A DNA stretch of 64,000 bases from Candidatus Tokpelaia sp. JSC188 (GTDB lineage Bacteria > Pseudomonadota > Alphaproteobacteria > Rhizobiales > Rhizobiaceae), in assembly GCA_003331065.1 (NCBI GenBank), contig QENB01000007.1, forward strand, positions 1 through 64,000, given 5' to 3'. The position numbers and the translations under genes were made by a program. Below the pieces are notes generated by a model. It saw only the letters and a list, made by a program, of their open reading frames with translations, searched no databases and had not been told where the DNA came from. Below, in pieces: positions 1 to 8,325 of the stretch (the stretch's first letter is position 1; each line of letters begins with the position of its first letter).

Positions 1-78
1 CGCCCCGATCACTTCACTGCAAAAGCGCTAGTTGATACACATTTCTATCGTAAAAAAAGAAAAACCATTCTGATTTAA
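1..78 (+). CDS. 3' end of an unidentified gene (partial)
   Basis: Frame 1 is open from the window edge to a TAA at 76-78, giving about 25 residues with a basic tail (ending YRKKRKTILI). The other two forward frames meet stops within about 35 bases. It reads like the C-terminus of a plus-strand gene that begins before the window. I do not recognise the family, and so short a stretch could be chance. Confidence 0.35.
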   Translation, partial: RPDHFTAKALVDTHFYRKKRKTILI

Positions 79-234
79 GGGTAATTCCCAAACCTGCTTG
101 TACCTCCGCAATAATACCCTTCAGTGTAATCGTTTGTTAATTAAAATTAACTCATAACTTAATCGATTTGATCTTAATATTGACATTTATTGATATGGTA
201 ATAAAAATGTTGTCTAAAGTAGGGGAGGGAAGTT

Positions 235-1539
235 GTGGCGAACATTCTATCGTTGCGTCAGCGCTATCACCTAGTTGCTGCTGCCTGTATAGGCAATTGT
301 TTGGAATGGTTCGATTTCAGTATATATGCCTACTTTGCTGTTATTATTGGTAAGCTCTTCTTTCCTTCTGAGAATGGAGCAATTTCTACATTAATTTCTT
401 TTTCTGTCTTTGCTGGTGGTTTTATTATGCGCCCCCTTGGTTCATTAATTATCGGTGGTTATAGCGATAGGAACGGTCGCAAGAACGCTATGATACTGAC
501 AATAGCTTGTATGGGGGTAGGCAGTGGTATCATTGCCTTTTCGCCAATCTATGCCACTATTGGTATTGCCGCACCGATACTTATTATTGCCGCACGATTA
601 TTACAGGGTTTTTCATCTGGTGGAGAAATTGGTGCGGCAACTACCCTTTTGATCGAAAGTGCAGATAAAAAGCGTCAAGGAGTTTCTGTGAGTTTGCAAT
701 TTATCACACAAGCATTTTCAAGTATGCTGTCTATTGGCTTTGGCGCTATCCTTTTTTCATTGCTTAATGATAAGCAAATATATAGCTGGGGTTGGAGAAT
801 ACCTTTTGTCTTCTCGTTATTAATCATTCCTATTGGACTTTATATCAGAGCGAATATTAATGAACCCTTAGCTGAAGATGAGAAATACACCGCTAAACGC
901 CATCCTGTTCGGGAAATTATGGTCAAATATCCACGCGATTTCATTGCTGCTATTGGTATAATCGTGCCTGCGGCTGCGATGAACTATATGTTGCTAAACT
1001 ATATCCCCACCTACATGCAGATTGTGACTACTCTTAACTCTGCTGTGATTTATACCATAACAATGATTGCCCCTTTATTCCAAATGCTAGCCTATTTTAC
1101 AGGAGGGATATTGTATGACAGAATAGTGCGATGGAATTTGCTAAAAAATCCAAAATTGCTACCAGTAACTTGTTATTGCATTGCAATATGCCTCATCATA
1201 TTAATGATTTTAAATGTAAACCACCCAATATTCTTTTCTGTAATGTTGGCTATAGCTCCTTTCTTTAGCAGTTTGGGAACACCGATAAATATAACATTGA
1301 TCGCAGCTTCTTTTCCTTCCCATGTGCGTACAACAGTGATTGCAGTTTCATATTCAATCAGCGTAACGATTTTTGGTGGCACTACTCCGATGATCATAAG
1401 CGCTTTAATGGAAATGAGTAATAATAATCCACTTTCGTCAATGATATGGCTTGTGCCTGTAGTCTCATTGGGACTTCTATCATATTGGTCTTTTAATGAA
1501 AGAGGTGAAAAAAATATTAAAAATGGAGAAATAATATGA
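235..1539 (+). CDS. MFS transporter, metabolite:H+ symporter (MHS) family
   Basis: An inner-membrane proton-coupled importer of small organic acids or compatible solutes, judged by family (ProP, KgtP and ShiA type). It has 434 residues, the usual length, with about 12 hydrophobic segments. The N-terminal NCLEWFDF motif at about residues 21-28, RPLG at 66-69 and the loop 2-3 signature GGYSDRNGRK at 74-83 are diagnostic of the MHS group. The start is GTG at 235, preceded by a strong ribosome-binding site (GGGGAGGG, about 222-229). The stop overlaps the ATG of the following M20 hydrolase (ATGA), so the two are translationally coupled and probably share a substrate pathway. The substrate cannot be told from sequence. 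Confidence 0.85.
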   Translation: MANILSLRQRYHLVAAACIGNCLEWFDFSIYAYFAVIIGKLFFPSENGAISTLISFSVFAGGFIMRPLGSLIIGGYSDRNGRKNAMILTIACMGVGSGIIAFSPIYATIGIAAPILIIAARLLQGFSSGGEIGAATTLLIESADKKRQGVSVSLQFITQAFSSMLSIGFGAILFSLLNDKQIYSWGWRIPFVFSLLIIPIGLYIRANINEPLAEDEKYTAKRHPVREIMVKYPRDFIAAIGIIVPAAAMNYMLLNYIPTYMQIVTTLNSAVIYTITMIAPLFQMLAYFTGGILYDRIVRWNLLKNPKLLPVTCYCIAICLIILMILNVNHPIFFSVMLAIAPFFSSLGTPINITLIAASFPSHVRTTVIAVSYSISVTIFGGTTPMIISALMEMSNNNPLSSMIWLVPVVSLGLLSYWSFNERGEKNIKNGEII

Positions 1540-2750
1540 GTAGCTTTGATCAAGAAGGTCGTGAAATATATATAAGAATACGTGATTGCATAAAAAATTA
1601 TATTGATGAGATAATTTCAGTTCGACGAGACTTACATGCATATCCTGAACTAGCTTTTGAAGAGACGAGAACAAGTGATGTTATAGCTAGATTACTTGAA
1701 AAATGGGGTTACGAGGTTACACGCGGCATAGGTCAAACTGGTCTAGTTGGTAAGTTAAAAAATGGCACTTCCCAACAATCAATTGGCATTCGTGCTGAAA
1801 TTGATGCTCTTCCTGTACGGGAAGAGAATAATTTAATTTCTTATAAAAGCCAACACGATGGTATTATGCATGCTAGCGGCAATGATGGCCATATTGCAAT
1901 ACTGCTAGCAGCAGCACGTTATTTGGCAAAAACAAAGAATTTTAATGGAACAGTGAATTTAATATTCCAGCCTGCTAAAGAACAATTTGTTGGTGCAATA
2001 GCTATGATTAAGGATGGTTTGTTTAGGAAATTTCCCTGTGATGAGATATATGGCTTAAATAATTATTCGCCAAAAAAGGAAAAAATTATATATATCTGCA
2101 ATGGAAATTGTATGGCTGCAACCGATAGGGCAAAAATTACCATTTATAACTGTAATTACTTGCATGGAATGTGTGTAAAACCGACAGATGAACCAATTAC
2201 TGTAGCGTCTAATATCATTACAAATATACAAGCATTTTTAACAAATAAAAGTACGCCATCAAACATTGTAAAATTTATGTTTGATGATTTTATTGTTAAA
2301 AATAAAATAGATAAGATAAATGCTACAGCGGAAATACATTTAACTATAAGAACATATGATACGAGTACACAGAAGAGATTTAAAGAAAGCCTAGAAAATA
2401 TTGTTAATCATGTTTCTGTTGCTCATAACAGTGAGGCTGAGATAGAATACGAGTATGTGTGTCCTGCACTTATTAATTCACAGGATGAAATAGACAATAT
2501 TAAAAAGCTTTTAATTTCAATATTTGGCTCCGAGAAAGTGAAAGACTGTCAACCACTTATAGCAGCAGATGATTTTTCCGTTATGCTCTCCTACATACGC
2601 AATGGCGCTTACCTTTTTTTAGGAACAGGAGAATGTGTTCCTACTGGGATGCCTAATTTTGATTTCAATGACAAACTAATTTTAACTGGGGCCACTCTAT
2701 GGTCAGCGTTAGTGGAGAATCGATTGCCATACACATGGGCTGAAAAATAA
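1536..2750 (+). CDS. M20-family amidohydrolase homologue with substituted metal site
   Basis: A full-length (404 aa) homologue of M20D amidohydrolases (hippurate or N-acyl-amino-acid hydrolases). It keeps the family frame: RRDLHAYPELAFEE near residue 30, GIRAEIDALPVRE at 84-96, and PNFDFND near 373. The dinuclear metal site looks dismantled. The usual ACGHDGH is ASGNDGH at 113-119 (Cys to Ser114, His to Asn116), QPAEEG is QPAKEQ at 145-150 (the catalytic Glu is Lys148), GLHN is GLNN (His to Asn175), and the C-terminal HHP is GMP at about 371-373. The frame is intact and it is coupled to the upstream transporter by ATGA. It may be a pseudoenzyme, a neofunctionalised binding protein, or an early-stage decaying gene. 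Fold assignment is firm; activity is doubtful. Confidence 0.8.
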   Translation: MSSFDQEGREIYIRIRDCIKNYIDEIISVRRDLHAYPELAFEETRTSDVIARLLEKWGYEVTRGIGQTGLVGKLKNGTSQQSIGIRAEIDALPVREENNLISYKSQHDGIMHASGNDGHIAILLAAARYLAKTKNFNGTVNLIFQPAKEQFVGAIAMIKDGLFRKFPCDEIYGLNNYSPKKEKIIYICNGNCMAATDRAKITIYNCNYLHGMCVKPTDEPITVASNIITNIQAFLTNKSTPSNIVKFMFDDFIVKNKIDKINATAEIHLTIRTYDTSTQKRFKESLENIVNHVSVAHNSEAEIEYEYVCPALINSQDEIDNIKKLLISIFGSEKVKDCQPLIAADDFSVMLSYIRNGAYLFLGTGECVPTGMPNFDFNDKLILTGATLWSALVENRLPYTWAEK

Positions 2751-3166
2751 GATATTGAGAAAGTGAATCTTCTATTATATGATCGTGTAAGGATTGATTG
2801 CATTGCAAATTTATTGATTAATGTATCTGCTGTTGGCTAAGAGAAGGATACAATCTCTCAATTATTAACTTTATTGAGCTAAACATTCTGCTTAAAAGTC
2901 TGTTTTTGAAGGATATCAAATTTATGGAGATAATACACGAACTAGGAATTTTGATATGTATGCCTAAATACTTGGAAAATTGATCTTACATAAATACAAT
3001 AGCGAAATCGCTTTAAGAGAGCGAAGTGATTAATGTATAAACTTAAGTAATTTTCTCTGATTGTTGTCTTAGTTTTATTATATTTAAAGAATGCATATGT
3101 TGTTGGTATAGGGGATAGGATAACCTAAGTGGCAACGCAGCTGCGTAGCTGCATCCGTAGCAAATC
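2751..3166. other. Intergenic spacer, no gene seen
   Basis: An AT-rich spacer between the convergent M20 and slt genes. It holds a small inverted repeat around 3012-3030 (TCGCT/AGCGA) and another at 3137-3152 (GCAGCT/AGCTGC), neither followed by a clear T-run. No credible coding frame is visible. Confidence 0.5.
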
Positions 3167-5218
3167 TTACTGCTGATTAGCAATAAGATCATCTTTTATG
3201 TCATTTACACCCTTGAAACGCATCTTGTAGACTTCGTAATTTTCCATCACCCGCTGTACGTAATTGCGCGTTTCAGTAAAAGGAATGCGCTCAACCCAGT
3301 CCACGACTTCGTCGACCGAACGCCCGCGCGGGTCGCCGTAGCGGGTAATCCATTCAGCAGCGCGGCGTGACCCAGCATTGTAGCTGACGAGAGTCAGGAT
3401 ATAAGAGCCCTTGAACCTTTCCAGCTGTTTATCTAGAAAATGTGCGCCCAGGATAATGTTATAAGTAGGATCGTTTGTAAGCCTCCTAATAGAATAATCC
3501 ATGCCGCGCTGCATAGCAATTGCCTTAGCTGTCTTTGGCAGTAGTTGAAGAATGCCGCGTGCATCAGCATTGGATATAGCAGAGGTGTTGAATTCACTTT
3601 CCTGTCGCGCAATGGCGTAAGCAAGCGCTTTTTTGTTGGTGGGGATGTTAGTTGAGATCGGAATAGCTCCTATTGGGTGTGAGAGAGAGCCAACAGAAAG
3701 ACCGCGATGTACAGCATTTTTCCCGATTTTCAGGCTGGTGTGATAATCATTATTGTGTTCGGCCATTACAGCTAGAAGAGCAAGTTCGCCAGGACTTTCT
3801 AGTTTTTCGGCGAGAGCATGGTAAAGGCATAATGCTTCTTTTTTATAGCCGTTGATTTCAAAATATTTCAGAGCTCTGACTGATTGACGGTTGGCAAAGC
3901 GTTTACGATCTTCTGTTGTTGGATGTGGATAAATGATCTTCAGCTTGCGACGTTTTAAATATGAAGCGGCAAGTTGGCCATAAAAGCTTGTGTTATAGTG
4001 AGCTGCTTGGAGAAAATAAGAATTAGCTTTTTCCTTTTCGTGTAGCACTTCAGCTGTGCGCCCTAACCAGTAAAAACTACGTGATGTGGAGCTCGGGAGC
4101 GATGTTATGTGTTTGATTAGGGCAAAGTGTTTCTTGGCTAGCTGTGGATTCTTGAGGAATCGTAGCGCATACCAACCAGCATGGAATTCGGCATCATTTG
4201 CCAAAACCAGGCTTTTTGCAGCATGATTAGCAGCTAGCTGGTAGGCCATTTGCGGATTGCCGAGATCTAATATCTCACGGGAAAGAATGCGTCTTTCGAT
4301 CCACCACGTATCAGGATCAACTAGGAAGGCAGGATCTTTAGGAGAAGTAAACATTAATTTTGCAGCCTGTTCATATTTTCCGGCATGACGTAGGTATTGG
4401 ATAAAAGCAAATATATAAATCGGGTCTTTTTTCCAGGAAGCATTAACGACAGCCAATTTTTTAGCTGCATCGTTATGTTTATGAGCTACAGCAATAAAAG
4501 CCTTGTATAGTGAAGAAGCTTTAGCATATCTGACTAGCATTTCAGCTGAGTTAAACCGGTAAGCGTAGAGCATAGCCTTGAGACGAGCCTGATAATCGCC
4601 TTTCCGTAAAGCTGGACCAACCTTTTTTATAATCAGTTTCTCCTCACGCTCATTTAATCGAGCGGTGTACCACCATGGAATGATAATAGCGCGGGCTTGA
4701 ACTTTTTGGCCGCTCTGAATTAATGCCTCACCTAGGATAGCCATCCCATCAGCTGTGTTAGGATGGGTAATGGCGAAATAATCGATAATCCTTTCAGGAG
4801 CATGTTTTTCGTTGGCTAGGGCCCGTTCGAAATTGCAGCGAATCAAGAATTCCCCCGGCCAGTTTTTCAGTTCCTTTAGAGCTTTTTCGAGTTCAGAACT
4901 AGGGATACCCTCTATTGCCGATATGGCAATAGCCCACGTCAAAGTATTTCGATTAAACGAATTTTTCGGTATGCTGTTGCGCAACGCAATTGCTTTTGCC
5001 AATTGTTTATCGCCTAATGCTTTAAGTCCAGCTTTTAATCTGTTATTGCTGAAAGGGTTATGATCTGGTGTAGGGATTCTTGCAAAAAAGTAAGGAAGAA
5101 CCGGGCCTTTGATAGGCAACTTTAAATTTTCTCCTAAACTTGGAATACAAAGACACAGAACAAGTAGAGCTATTAAAAGCACATAATAAAAGGTTAAATA
5201 AATATTATTTACAGACAT
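3167..5218 (-). CDS. slt: Soluble lytic murein transglycosylase (Slt70-like)
   Basis: A periplasmic enzyme that cleaves the MurNAc-GlcNAc bond of peptidoglycan to leave 1,6-anhydro ends, for wall remodelling and recycling. It has 683 residues: an N-terminal hydrophobic segment (about residues 8-28) acting as signal peptide or anchor, a long alpha-helical superhelical domain typical of Slt70, and a C-terminal lysozyme-like SLT domain. The catalytic glutamate is Glu540 in IARQESEF, followed by ARGILQLLPKTA and later SYNAGSRRAAEW. It is divergent from dapA, the slt-dapA-smpB neighbourhood being common in Rhizobiales. No truncation is seen. Confidence 0.9.
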   Translation of the reverse strand: MSVNNIYLTFYYVLLIALLVLCLCIPSLGENLKLPIKGPVLPYFFARIPTPDHNPFSNNRLKAGLKALGDKQLAKAIALRNSIPKNSFNRNTLTWAIAISAIEGIPSSELEKALKELKNWPGEFLIRCNFERALANEKHAPERIIDYFAITHPNTADGMAILGEALIQSGQKVQARAIIIPWWYTARLNEREEKLIIKKVGPALRKGDYQARLKAMLYAYRFNSAEMLVRYAKASSLYKAFIAVAHKHNDAAKKLAVVNASWKKDPIYIFAFIQYLRHAGKYEQAAKLMFTSPKDPAFLVDPDTWWIERRILSREILDLGNPQMAYQLAANHAAKSLVLANDAEFHAGWYALRFLKNPQLAKKHFALIKHITSLPSSTSRSFYWLGRTAEVLHEKEKANSYFLQAAHYNTSFYGQLAASYLKRRKLKIIYPHPTTEDRKRFANRQSVRALKYFEINGYKKEALCLYHALAEKLESPGELALLAVMAEHNNDYHTSLKIGKNAVHRGLSVGSLSHPIGAIPISTNIPTNKKALAYAIARQESEFNTSAISNADARGILQLLPKTAKAIAMQRGMDYSIRRLTNDPTYNIILGAHFLDKQLERFKGSYILTLVSYNAGSRRAAEWITRYGDPRGRSVDEVVDWVERIPFTETRNYVQRVMENYEVYKMRFKGVNDIKDDLIANQQ

Positions 5219-5470
5219 TCCCTAATTCACGGCTAAACCCACTCTATCTAGTATCACAAAAAATAGTTTACAAGCATAAAGTCTTTATTAATATCTTTGA
5301 TTATGAAGTGTTTGCCTTTTTTAGCTATTCTTCAAAGACATCACAATAAGCCATGAATCTTGCTACTTCTTGCTCCGTAATAGTAATTAGCATCTTGCCT
5401 CAATCTTACAGCAGGATTATGTTTTAGATGCCTTAAACCAATAAAACAGGATACAGATGGAGTTTGACCC

Positions 5471-6361
5471 ATGCTCAAGGGAGCTTTAACCGCCCTCATC
5501 ACACCTTTTCTGGAGACAGGAGACATTGATGAAAAGGCATTTTGCAACCTTGTGGAATGGCAAATTAAAGAGGGTATTCATGGGCTTGTTCCAGTCGGGA
5601 CAACCGGTGAGTCGCCTACACTTAGTTACGATGAGCACAAGCATGTTATTCAGATCTGTATCAAACAGGTCAACAAGCGTGTCCCTGTTGTTGCGGGAAC
5701 GGGCTCAAACAGTACAGCAGAGGCCGTTGAGCTTGCACGATATGCCGAGCAAGCAGGAGCGGATGCCATATTAGTTGTGACGCCTTATTACAATAAACCG
5801 AATCAACGTGGCCTTTATGCTCATTATGCAGCAATTGCCGAGGCTGTTTCTGTATCGGTTATCATTTATAATATTCCTGGTCGTTCTGTTGTTGATATGT
5901 CGCCACAGACAATGGGTCTATTGGCTCGTGACTTTAAAAATATTATCGGAGTTAAGGATGCGACAGGTCGTATTGAACGTGTTTTAGAACAGCGTGTTGC
6001 TTGCGGTAGGGCGTTTATCCAGCTTTCAGGAGAAGATGCTACGGCGCTTGGATTCAATGCTCAGGGTGGGCAGGGCTGTATTTCAGTTACTTCTAATATT
6101 GCACCGCATCTGTGTGCTAAATTTCAGAATGCTTGCTTAAAAGGAGATTTTTCCTCTGCCCTTGCTATTCATCAAAAACTGATGCCTTTGCATAAATTAC
6201 TCTTTGCTGAACCTAACCCAGTTATTGTCAAATATGCAGCAGCAAAGCTAGGACTTTGCAAACCGTTTCTACGCCTTCCGCTAGTTGGAATTGCGCCTGA
6301 AATGGCAAAGCTAGTTGATAAAGCTCTTGCTGATGCTCAACTGATCCCTACTCTTGACTAA
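5471..6361 (+). CDS. dapA: 4-hydroxy-tetrahydrodipicolinate synthase
   Basis: Condenses pyruvate with aspartate semialdehyde, the first committed step to diaminopimelate and lysine, needed for peptidoglycan. It has 296 residues, standard for the family. The pyruvate-binding GTTGES is at 43-48, Tyr133 lies in IIYNIPGRS, and the Schiff-base lysine is Lys162 in GVKDATGR. All catalytic residues are present. smpB begins 12 bases after the stop, so the two are probably co-transcribed. The upstream 250-bp region must carry promoters for both dapA and the divergent slt. Confidence 0.95.
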   Translation: MLKGALTALITPFLETGDIDEKAFCNLVEWQIKEGIHGLVPVGTTGESPTLSYDEHKHVIQICIKQVNKRVPVVAGTGSNSTAEAVELARYAEQAGADAILVVTPYYNKPNQRGLYAHYAAIAEAVSVSVIIYNIPGRSVVDMSPQTMGLLARDFKNIIGVKDATGRIERVLEQRVACGRAFIQLSGEDATALGFNAQGGQGCISVTSNIAPHLCAKFQNACLKGDFSSALAIHQKLMPLHKLLFAEPNPVIVKYAAAKLGLCKPFLRLPLVGIAPEMAKLVDKALADAQLIPTLD

Positions 6362-6373
6362 AGAAATTTTTTG

Positions 6374-6850
6374 ATGAAAAGACCAAAAATTAAATCTGTT
6401 CGCAGGCTTTTGGTCGAAAACCGAAAAGCTCGCTATCATTACGAGATTCTTGATACACTCGAAGCAGGCTTGGTGCTATGTGGAACTGAGGTGAAGTCTC
6501 TGCGTGCTAATCAGGCCAATATTGCCGAAAGCTACGCTAGTTTTGAGAATGGTGAATTCTGGCTTATTAATTCCTATATTCCCGAATATACACAAGGAAA
6601 TCGTTTTAATCATGAAACTCGTCGGCTGCGCAAATTGCTTGTCAATAGGAAAGAAATGTTTCGGCTTTTTAATCTTACCTCCCGCAATGGAATGACACTT
6701 GTCCCTCTACGACTTTATTTTAATGCTCAAGGACGTGTAAAACTCGAGCTTGCTATTGCCCGCGGTAAGAAAATTCATGATAAGCGTGAGACAGAAAAAA
6801 AACGTGATTGGAATCGAGAAAAAGCGCGCCTCTTACGTAGCCAAGAGTGA
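6374..6850 (+). CDS. smpB: SsrA-binding protein SmpB
   Basis: Binds tmRNA and delivers it to stalled ribosomes in trans-translation. It has 158 residues with the OB-fold core: [13 protein letters not shown], then LINSYIPEY, then a basic helical C-terminal tail ([19 protein letters not shown]). I take the ATG at 6374 rather than the TTG one codon upstream (6371). It lies directly after dapA. The tmRNA gene itself is not in the neighbouring spacer as far as I can see. Confidence 0.95.
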   Translation: MKRPKIKSVRRLLVENRKARYHYEILDTLEAGLVLCGTEVKSLRANQANIAESYASFENGEFWLINSYIPEYTQGNRFNHETRRLRKLLVNRKEMFRLFNLTSRNGMTLVPLRLYFNAQGRVKLELAIARGKKIHDKRETEKKRDWNREKARLLRSQE

Positions 6851-7012
6851 GAAGTTTCTGACATTGTTTTAGCTACTATAGCTTGCCAGAATATAATGTT
6901 CCAAGAACAGATAAATTGTAAGCTATATTGCTCCACAATTCTTATAAAAATTCCCAAAAATGAAAGAATAAAGAATAATACCCAATTGAGGAATAGCCTT
7001 ATATCATTATAA

Positions 7013-7591
7013 TTAATAATCAGCAGAATCTTCATAAAAACTGGGCTCTGGAAGAGCATTCTCGCTTAGTATGCGGCCTACTTCATTCTTTAGGGAAATA
7101 AGATCAATGAAATGATCCGCTTGACGACGAAGATCATCAGAAATCATTGCTGGTTGAGTTGAAAGCGTTGAAACTACACTTACTTTTCGGCCTTTTCGTT
7201 GAAGGGCTTCTACCAAGGAACGGAAGTCCCCATCACCAGAAAAAATGACAAAATGGTCCACAGTATCGGAAAGTTCCATCGCATCAATGGTCAACTCTAT
7301 ATCCATATTGCCTTTAACTTTGCGGCGTCCAGTAGCATCAGTAAATTCTTTTGCAGCTTTTGTGATGACACGATAGTTATTATAATCCAGCCAGTCAATT
7401 AGTGGACGTATCGAGGAATATTCTTGATCGTCAACCAATGCAGTATAGTAATAAGCTCGTAAAAGGTAACCGCGTTTCTGAAACGCCTTGAGGAGTTTTC
7501 TATAATCAATATCGAATCCCAAAGATTTTGAAGCAGCATAAAGATTCGCACCATCAATAAATAGAGCGATTTTTTCACGAGGATCAAACAT
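7013..7591 (-). CDS. NYN-domain (LabA/DUF88) putative nuclease
   Basis: A PIN-like fold of the NYN (LabA/DUF88) family, predicted to be a metal-dependent RNase; the cellular target is unknown. Acidic residues line the motifs ALFIDGANLY near the N-terminus, KGNMDIELTIDAM in the middle and FSGDGDFRSLVEAL, as expected for the catalytic pocket. I choose ATG at 7591 (MFDPREK, 192 aa), matching how I recall rhizobial homologues beginning; an in-frame TTG at 7606 would add five residues. The gene sits between smpB and rpoZ, facing them, an arrangement seen in other Rhizobiales. Confidence 0.85.
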   Translation of the reverse strand: MFDPREKIALFIDGANLYAASKSLGFDIDYRKLLKAFQKRGYLLRAYYYTALVDDQEYSSIRPLIDWLDYNNYRVITKAAKEFTDATGRRKVKGNMDIELTIDAMELSDTVDHFVIFSGDGDFRSLVEALQRKGRKVSVVSTLSTQPAMISDDLRRQADHFIDLISLKNEVGRILSENALPEPSFYEDSADY

Positions 7592-7797
7592 AATTTCTGT
7601 AGCCAAAAATTCTTTGCAAATTATAAGGGATATGCAAAAATAAGTTAAGGAATTGCCATGATTTAATTCATTACCTATCTCTTGCCAAGATGGGATAATG
7701 GAAAATTAGCGTTTTGTCCTGGTTTTTCTTGTTTTTAGGAGTAAAAATAGTTACAAGCCAGGTTTGTTTGCAAAGTTATACCGATTGGGGAATGTTT

Positions 7798-8211
7798 ATG
7801 GCCCGTGTTACCGTAGAAGATTGCATAGATAAAGTCGAAAATCGCTTTGAGCTGGTTCTATTAGCAGGTCATCGTGCGCGTCAAATATCGCAAGGGATGC
7901 CAATCACCATTAAGCGTGATAATGATAAGAATCCTGTAGTTGCACTCCGTGAAATTGCTGATGAGACGCTTTCTCACGCTGATTTAAAAGAAAGTCTTAT
8001 TCATTCGCTTCAGAAACATGTGGAAATTGATGAACCAGAAGTTGCTTTTCTTGCTTCTAATCCAATGATGAGTAAAGCTACCAATGCAGAATGCAGTTTG
8101 AATGAAATACAGGATGAAGATCATGTTATTTCTTTTGATCAGATATCCGAAAAAGAGCTGCTTGCAGGTATTGAAGGTCTTGTTGCCCCTGAAAAGAATG
8201 ATGATTTCTAA
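7798..8211 (+). CDS. rpoZ: DNA-directed RNA polymerase omega subunit
   Basis: The small omega subunit that helps assemble and stabilise RNA polymerase and takes part in ppGpp binding. It has 137 residues, the N-terminal half ([13 protein letters not shown] through [14 protein letters not shown]) carrying the conserved fold and the C-terminal half being acidic and variable. The frame is open further upstream, but the ATG at 7798 gives the conserved N-terminus and has a GGGG ribosome-binding site at 7787-7790. It is followed by rsh on the same strand, the usual pairing of omega with the stringent-response gene. Confidence 0.93.
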   Translation: MARVTVEDCIDKVENRFELVLLAGHRARQISQGMPITIKRDNDKNPVVALREIADETLSHADLKESLIHSLQKHVEIDEPEVAFLASNPMMSKATNAECSLNEIQDEDHVISFDQISEKELLAGIEGLVAPEKNDDF

Positions 8212-8325
8212 GTATAGACAAGAAAATCGCCAGTAAAATGCGTTGTTTTTATATAAGGTAGCGCGTGGGGGGGTGCGTTTTTTGTTGACTGGATGATGTG
8301 TTTGATTTTTTGGAGTTAAGCGCAT

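Noticed and set aside
133-152. TTAA-TTAAC repeat resembling a CtrA site before the MHS transporter
   Set aside because: The spacing is six rather than seven bases and AT-rich sequence makes such matches common.
6851-7012. Possible tmRNA gene next to smpB
   Set aside because: No tRNA-like ends or tag-peptide frame could be found in this AT-rich spacer.
7703-7717. AAAATTAGCGTTTTG, repeated near 33746
   Set aside because: The second copy is mostly the 3' end of rpsI read in reverse (its last codons and stop), so the match is most likely coincidence.
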